Source of the DNA: Caulobacter hibisci
GTDB taxonomy: Bacteria; Pseudomonadota; Alphaproteobacteria; Caulobacterales; Caulobacteraceae
Direction: 5' to 3'
DNA length: 64,000 nucleotides
Assembly (NCBI RefSeq): GCF_016135805.1
Contig: NZ_JADWOX010000022.1
Coordinates: forward strand, 33,583 to 97,582
Below are positions 59,146 through 64,000 of the stretch, one piece after another; position 1 is the first letter of the stretch; the number at the start of each line of letters is the position of its first letter. Under the pieces are notes generated by a model, which was not told the origin of the DNA, searched no databases, and saw nothing but the letters and a program-made list of their open reading frames with translations. Position numbers and translations under genes: made by a program.

Positions 59146-62079
59146 CTACTTCCCTTCCGGCTTGACCTCGAAGGTCCAGCTCTTGTCGTCGGCCAGGAAG
59201 GTGCGGGCGGCTTTCTGGACATCGGCGGCGGAGACGCGTTGCAGGCCGGCGATCACCGAGCGGGTGGCGTCGAGCAGGCGCGGGTCGGTCTGGGCGCCGG
59301 ACAGGGCGCCGAGCCAGTACTCGTTGGTCTCGCGGGCCTTTTCTAACTGGTCGATGCGCGGCAGCTTGGCGCGTTCCAGCTCGTCGGCGCTGACCGGCTT
59401 GTCGCGCAGGTCGGCGGCGATCTTGCGGACGCTGGCGGCGACCTGGTCGATCTTCTCCGGCGGCACCTCGACCGACAGGCCGATATAGCCCCAGCCGGCG
59501 AAGGTGGCGTTGTGGGTCGCCGAGACCGACGGCGAATAGGTCGCCCCCTGCTTTTCGCGCAGTTCGTCGGTCAGGCGCAGCTGCATCACCTGGGCCAGGA
59601 CCTGGGTGTTGCGCGAGCGCTGCAGGTCGCTGAACAGGTCGTCGGTCTTCCAGGCCATGAACAGCAGGCCCTGGTCGGCGCGGCCCTTGTGGGTGCGGAT
59701 CACCGGGGTCTTGGACGGGGCGGGGAAGCCGATCTGCTTGGCCTCGTCCGGGGCGGGCGCGCCGGTGCGGACGGGCAGGGCGCCGAAGGTCTCGGCGACG
59801 GCGGCCACGGCCTTGTCGACCGTGGTGTCGCCGACCACGACGATTTCGATCTGGCCGGTCGACAGCGGACCGCCGACCACGGCCTTCAGCTGGTCGATCG
59901 AGCCGGCGGCGATGTCCTGGCGGCTGGGGAAGGTCCAGCGGCCGTCATTGGGGTGCATCAGCCCGGCCAGGTCGCGGCCGACCACGCCGCCGTTGGTGCG
60001 CTCCAACTGGTCGTGGATGGTGCCGTAATAGGTCTTGATGCGGTTGAAGGCCTCGGGCCGCCAGCCGGCCTCGGAGGCGTAGGCGGTCAGCACCTGAAGT
60101 TCGGTGGCCAGGTCTTCGGGGCGGGTGCGGCCGCTTAGCACGAAGGCGTCGTCCTCGACGCCGAGGCCCGCGTTCCACACCTTGCCGGTCAGCACCTGCT
60201 CCATGTCCTGGGCGGTGATCTGCTTGAGGCCACCCTCGATCATCGAAGAGGCCGACCACAGCGGGCTCTGGCCGGTTCGGGGCAGATCGAGCAGGCCGTT
60301 GCCGATGCGGGCCTTCACCAGGATCTGGTCGTCGCGGAACTTGGTCGGCTTGACGGTCAGGCGCACGCCGTTCTCGAAGCGGACGAAGACGGTGTCGAGG
60401 TCGGCGACGTCCTTCTGCTCGACCACCTTGCCGGTGGCGCCGATCACGGCATAGGGCCAGAGGGTGGTGGCCGGGGCGGCCGGCGGGGTCACCGGGGTCT
60501 TGGTCGACTCCACATAGGCGGCGGTCACCGTCGCCTCGCCGCCCTCGATGGCGGTCGGGGTCGGCAGGACGATCAGCGGACCCTGGCCGGCGAACAGCGC
60601 GCGGACGGCGGCCGAGACGGTTTCGGCCTTCAGGTCCTTGGTCACGGCCAGGTAGGCGGCCAGGTTCTGCGACGGGCTGGTCACCACCTCGCGGTCGCCC
60701 AGGGTGCCGACGATCTGGCCGGCCAGGGACGGGGTGCGCTGGGTGGCCTCGCCGGCGGCGGCGGCGGTGTAGCCCGAGCGCAGGGCGGCGATCTCGCGAT
60801 CCAGCTCGTCCTGGCGCACGCCGAACTGCACCAGGCGGCGCTGTTCCTGGTCGAGGGTCTGCAGGGCGGTCTTCCAGCCGCCCGGCGTCACCTGGGCGAA
60901 CAGGCCGTTGATCTGGACGGCATGGTACTGGTCGTTGCGCAGGGCGCCGGCCGAGATGAACGGCGGCGTCGCGCCGCGGGCCAGGGCCTGGAGGCGGCGG
61001 TTCAGCACCGCCATGCCCAGGGCCTCGATCATCGACTCGTTGTCGAGAGCCTTGGTCTCGACCCGCAGGTCGGGGGCTTGCGCCCAGCCGATCTGCACGG
61101 ACTCGGCCGAGCCGGGCTCGACGATGACCTTGGCGGTCAGGCCGCGCTGGGCCACGGCGCCGAGGTCGGGACGCTTGCCCGGCTCGCCCTGGCCCTTCCA
61201 GTCGCCGAAGCGGGCCTTGATCTTGGCCTCCATGGCGCCGAGGTCGAAGTCGCCGACGGCCACGAACACCGCGTTCTCGGGGCGATACCAGGCTTGATAG
61301 AAGTCGCGGATGCGCTGGGCCGGGGCGGTCGAGATGACGTCGGTCGTGCCGATCGGCAGGCGCTGGGGCGGCCGCTGGCCTTGCAGGTTGAAGGCGAAGC
61401 CCTGCTTGAAGACGCGATACCCCGGGCTATCCCGGGTGCGTTCCTCCGACAGCACGACGCCGCGCTCGCGGTCGACGGCGGCGGGATCGATGGTCAGCTC
61501 GCCCGCGGCTTCGCGGAACAGCATCATGGCGTCGTCGACGGTGGGATCGTCGGTCTTGGGCAGGTCGAGCGTGTAGACGGTCTCGTCGAAGCTGGTCGAG
61601 GCGTTGGTGTCGGCTCCGAAGGCCAGGCCCCGGCGCTCGAGGATCTTGACCATCTCGCCTTCGGGCACGTTTTTCGAGCCATTGAACGCCATGTGCTCAA
61701 GGAAGTGGGCCAGGCCCTGCTGGTCGTCGGCCTCCATCAGCGAGCCGGCGTCGAACCACAGGCGCAGGGCGGCCTGGCCCGGCGGGGTGGCGTTCTTGCG
61801 GATGGCGTAGCGCATGCCGTTGGGCAGCACGCCGAAGCGGATCGACGGATCGACCGCGACGTCCGAGATCTCCTGCGGCCACTGGCCCGGCTTCAGGTCG
61901 GAGAACTGCGGGCCAGCGGTCTTGACCGGCGCGACGGGCGCCTTGAGCGCGGCCGGTGCGGCGGCGGAAGGCGCGTCGGCCTTCTTGCCGGAGCCGGGCA
62001 GGACGGAAGGCAGGGTGGAGCAGGCGGTGAGCGCCAGGCCGGCGGAGACGACGAGCGCCAGGCGCGAGACGGAAATCAT
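59146..62079 (-). CDS. M16-family zinc metallopeptidase lipoprotein (two-module)
   Basis: A 977-aa peptidase with signal peptide and lipobox-like LTAC near residue 20, so probably envelope-anchored. The inverted zinc motif HFLEH (H125, E128, H129) is followed by the third ligand Glu downstream in ERRGLAFGADTNAST-to-EETxxxE region; the second M16 half (about 530 onward) lacks the HxxEH and is inactive, the pitrilysin/PqqL-like layout. Family members degrade small peptides in the periplasm. The start is the ATG of the signal peptide; the long open frame upstream is a shadow. Confidence 0.9.
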   Translation of the reverse strand: MISVSRLALVVSAGLALTACSTLPSVLPGSGKKADAPSAAAPAALKAPVAPVKTAGPQFSDLKPGQWPQEISDVAVDPSIRFGVLPNGMRYAIRKNATPPGQAALRLWFDAGSLMEADDQQGLAHFLEHMAFNGSKNVPEGEMVKILERRGLAFGADTNASTSFDETVYTLDLPKTDDPTVDDAMMLFREAAGELTIDPAAVDRERGVVLSEERTRDSPGYRVFKQGFAFNLQGQRPPQRLPIGTTDVISTAPAQRIRDFYQAWYRPENAVFVAVGDFDLGAMEAKIKARFGDWKGQGEPGKRPDLGAVAQRGLTAKVIVEPGSAESVQIGWAQAPDLRVETKALDNESMIEALGMAVLNRRLQALARGATPPFISAGALRNDQYHAVQINGLFAQVTPGGWKTALQTLDQEQRRLVQFGVRQDELDREIAALRSGYTAAAAGEATQRTPSLAGQIVGTLGDREVVTSPSQNLAAYLAVTKDLKAETVSAAVRALFAGQGPLIVLPTPTAIEGGEATVTAAYVESTKTPVTPPAAPATTLWPYAVIGATGKVVEQKDVADLDTVFVRFENGVRLTVKPTKFRDDQILVKARIGNGLLDLPRTGQSPLWSASSMIEGGLKQITAQDMEQVLTGKVWNAGLGVEDDAFVLSGRTRPEDLATELQVLTAYASEAGWRPEAFNRIKTYYGTIHDQLERTNGGVVGRDLAGLMHPNDGRWTFPSRQDIAAGSIDQLKAVVGGPLSTGQIEIVVVGDTTVDKAVAAVAETFGALPVRTGAPAPDEAKQIGFPAPSKTPVIRTHKGRADQGLLFMAWKTDDLFSDLQRSRNTQVLAQVMQLRLTDELREKQGATYSPSVSATHNATFAGWGYIGLSVEVPPEKIDQVAASVRKIAADLRDKPVSADELERAKLPRIDQLEKARETNEYWLGALSGAQTDPRLLDATRSVIAGLQRVSAADVQKAARTFLADDKSWTFEVKPEGK

Positions 62080-62294
62080 GGCTACCGATCGATTGCGGAA
62101 GATGTCGAAGCTCAACTTGAGCGTCGCGCGTGGCGCAAGCAAGGCCGCGCGGCGGCGGATTCGGCTCCGACGGCTTCGAGGCCGCAACATCGTCGCGCCC
62201 GCCTGTGGGAAACTCGCGTCGCGGCCTTGCGAAACCTCCGCGCGCATTCCACTCCGTATATGGACCGGGCGTCCGGCGGCGAGGGAGTGCGGAC

Positions 62295-63542
62295 ATGCGT
62301 CGATGGCTTGCGGGCGTGGCCGCTCCCCTGGCGGTTTGGGCGATGCTGGCCGGTGCGCCGGCCGTGGTGCAGGCGCAGACCTCGCCAAAGGTTGCTCAGG
62401 CCCAGGCGCCCGACGCGGCGCTTGCCGCGCGCATCGACGCCGTGCTCGACCGCGCGGTGGCCCAGCAGCGGCTGGTCGGCGGCGTGGTCCTGGTCGCCCG
62501 TGACGGCAAGCTGGTCTACCACCGGGCCGTGGGCCTGGCCGACCGCGAGGCGGGCGCGGCCATGCGCGAGGACTCGGTCTTCCGCCTGGCCTCGGTCAGC
62601 AAGCCCTTCGTCAGCGTGGCGATCATGCGGCTGGTCGAGGAGGGCAAGCTGTCGCTGGCCGATCCGGTGACCAGGTGGCTGCCCGACTTCAAGCCGGCCA
62701 TGGCCGATGGATCGACCCCGACCATCACCCTGGGCCAGCTGCTCGACCACACGGCCGGCCTGACCTACGGCCTGTCGGAGACGGCCGATCACCCCTACCA
62801 CAGGCTCGGCGTCTCGGACGGGATCGACATCTCCGGCCTGAGCCTGGACGAGAACGTCGCCCGCATCGGCAAGGGGCCGCTGGCCTTCGCGCCGGGCGGC
62901 GCCTGGCGCTATTCCCTGGCCATCGACGTGCTGGGCCTGGTGGCGCAGAAGGCCGACGGCCGGCCGCTGCCCGAGGTGGTGGCCCGCACCGTCACCGGTC
63001 CGCTGGGCCTGAAGGACGCCGGCTTCCTGGCCAAGGACCCGGCCCGCCTGGCCACGCCCTACGTCAACGCCAGCCCGGCCCCGACCCGGATGACCGACAA
63101 CCAGGACGTCTCGCTGGGGCGCACCGCCGTGCGCATGGCGCCCAGCCGCGCGACCGATCCGGCCGCCTTCCCCTCGGGCGGAGCGGGCATGGTCGGCGCC
63201 GCCGGCGACGTGCTGGCCCTGCTGGAAGCCGTGCGGACGGGCGGCGGGCCGGTGTTGAAGCCCGCCAGCGTCAAGCTGATGACCACCGACCAGGCGGGGA
63301 TCAAGGCGGCGACCCAAGGTCCCGGCTGGGGCTTCGGCTACGGCTGGGCGGTGCTCGACGATCCGGCCATCGCCAAGACTCCGCAAGGCGTCGGCACCCT
63401 GGCCTGGGGCGGGGTCTACGGCCATAACTGGTTCGTCGATCCGAAGGCCGGGCTGACCGTGGTGCTGCTGACCAACACCGCCTTCGAGGGCATGAACGGC
63501 CAGGTGACGCGGGAGCTTCGGGACGCGGTCTACGGGCGATAG
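62295..63542 (+). CDS. Class C beta-lactamase-fold serine hydrolase, exported
   Basis: A 415-aa protein with signal peptide (1-28, ending VVQAQ). Catalytic SVSK at 100-103 (SxxK), then YSL in place of the YxN motif, and HTAGLTYGLSE in the middle; the usual KTG-type motif is not clear. Family members are D-aminopeptidases, esterases or carboxypeptidases more often than beta-lactamases. GAGGGAG lies about 8 nt before the ATG. Divergent from the M16 gene across 215 bp. Confidence 0.88.
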   Translation: MRRWLAGVAAPLAVWAMLAGAPAVVQAQTSPKVAQAQAPDAALAARIDAVLDRAVAQQRLVGGVVLVARDGKLVYHRAVGLADREAGAAMREDSVFRLASVSKPFVSVAIMRLVEEGKLSLADPVTRWLPDFKPAMADGSTPTITLGQLLDHTAGLTYGLSETADHPYHRLGVSDGIDISGLSLDENVARIGKGPLAFAPGGAWRYSLAIDVLGLVAQKADGRPLPEVVARTVTGPLGLKDAGFLAKDPARLATPYVNASPAPTRMTDNQDVSLGRTAVRMAPSRATDPAAFPSGGAGMVGAAGDVLALLEAVRTGGGPVLKPASVKLMTTDQAGIKAATQGPGWGFGYGWAVLDDPAIAKTPQGVGTLAWGGVYGHNWFVDPKAGLTVVLLTNTAFEGMNGQVTRELRDAVYGR

Positions 63543-63724
63543 CGCCCTTCTCCCCTTGCGGGAGAAGGTGGCGGCCGAAGGCCGTCGGATGAGGGGTCTC
63601 TCAGATGTGAGACGCTCCGCCCGGCCTGACCTCACCGCTGCCCGCGGCTGTGAGTTTTGAGAGACCCCTCACCCGACCTGCTGCGCAGGCCACCCTCTCC
63701 CGCAAGGGGAGAGGGAACGGGGGC
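63543..63724. repeat. Inverted repeat, CTCTCCCCTTGCGGGAGA family
   Basis: Left arm CTTCTCCCCTTGCGGGAGAA and ATGAGGGGTCTCTCA; right arm TGAGAGACCCCTCACCC and CCCTCTCCCGCAAGGGGAGA. It abuts the serine hydrolase stop and shares its style with repeats at 12871 and 59002. Confidence 0.8.
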
Positions 63725-64000
63725 GCGGTCTCACGCGGCAGACCGCTGAGGGGATGGAGAGGGCGCGGGGCGTCCGGGCTGCGCCCGGATGTGTGAGTTT
63801 GAATACCGTTTCGACGAAGCTCTGACGCCCCGCGCGATCGTTGGACCTCAGGCCGGGGCGCGCGGGCCTCTTCCGCCCTGTGCCCCTTCCCCATGCAATG
63901 CGCCCCGTTTCTTGGCGGCCAGGCGTGCATGCGGCGCGGACCCTCGGACGGGCGGGAGCCCAATCAGGCAAGCCCCCGATGGATGGGTTTACGTCCCCCA
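63725..64000. other. Right-edge sequence without a supported gene
   Basis: Open frames in this stretch are translations of the adjacent repeat with poor codon bias. No RNA gene or clear promoter is recognised. It may be the upstream region of a gene lying beyond the window. Confidence 0.3.

Noticed and set aside
63601..63971. Two overlapping minus-strand frames (100-120 codons) at the right edge
   Set aside because: They translate the inverted repeat in two frames; no codon preference or family.

Overview
The window is high-GC DNA with strong G/C preference at third codon positions. It reads as the chromosome of a Caulobacterales alphaproteobacterium, most likely Caulobacter or a close relative. 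Supporting gene content includes FixL/FixJ-type signalling, a TonB-dependent receptor, DUF3126, a zf-CHCC protein, a TorF-type porin and TTCGACAAGCTCAGG-type intergenic repeats. The genus assignment is inference from gene content, not a phylogeny.

Left part (1-9364): a probable genomic island ending at two tRNA-Arg genes. It holds a minus-strand type I restriction-modification operon, hsdM-hsdS-(178-aa gene)-hsdR, in which all three junctions are 4-nt stop/start overlaps; hsdR runs off the left edge. A plus-strand mobile-element set follows: a RepA-like RecA-fold ATPase, a degenerate HNH-like protein and an AlpA/Xis-like HTH protein.

Core block (9423-24463): a purine uptake/salvage module (NCS2 permease, NUP-family protein, exported nucleosidase), an ABC ATPase without a permease partner, a zf-CHCC protein, an acyl-CoA thioesterase, gamma-glutamyltransferase, and a second tRNA-Arg(ACG) identical to the one at 9194 but inverted. 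Then come a FixL/FixJ-like two-component pair with a single-domain receiver, a zinc alcohol dehydrogenase, an AraC-type regulator, and a HisD-family dehydrogenase coupled to an SDR.

Accessory block (24613-33515): tRNA-Leu(TAA), a RelE/HigB-type toxin with HTH antitoxin under a tandem-operator promoter, a poorly characterised minus-strand cluster of small proteins headed by a frame-disrupted LuxR-like HTH gene, an XRE regulator, cinA-like, sfsA, a solitary tail-tube-like protein, map, a GntR regulator and an Xre/RES toxin-antitoxin pair.

Right part (33692-63542): a TonB receptor - MFS - RutA-like flavin monooxygenase - RutB-like amidohydrolase operon; TorF-like porin; SDR; queF; nitroreductase; NUDIX hydrolase; cysE; LysR; DUF3126; an MFS/TetR divergent pair; a GNAT; an OPT transporter; phoH preceded by a structured, terminator-bearing non-coding region; gamma-carbonic anhydrase-like protein; GMC oxidoreductase; aldo/keto reductase; a methyltransferase under a Fur-like palindrome; a PAS_5 protein; a secreted low-complexity protein; an M16 peptidase lipoprotein; and a class C beta-lactamase-fold hydrolase.

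Many gene ends carry dispersed palindromic intergenic repeats of at least three families. No rRNA, CRISPR array, complete insertion sequence or integrase is visible. The least explained parts are the 26178-27936 cluster, the RNA-like region upstream of phoH, the extra gene in the hsd operon, the orphan tail-tube gene and the partial Rut-like operon.
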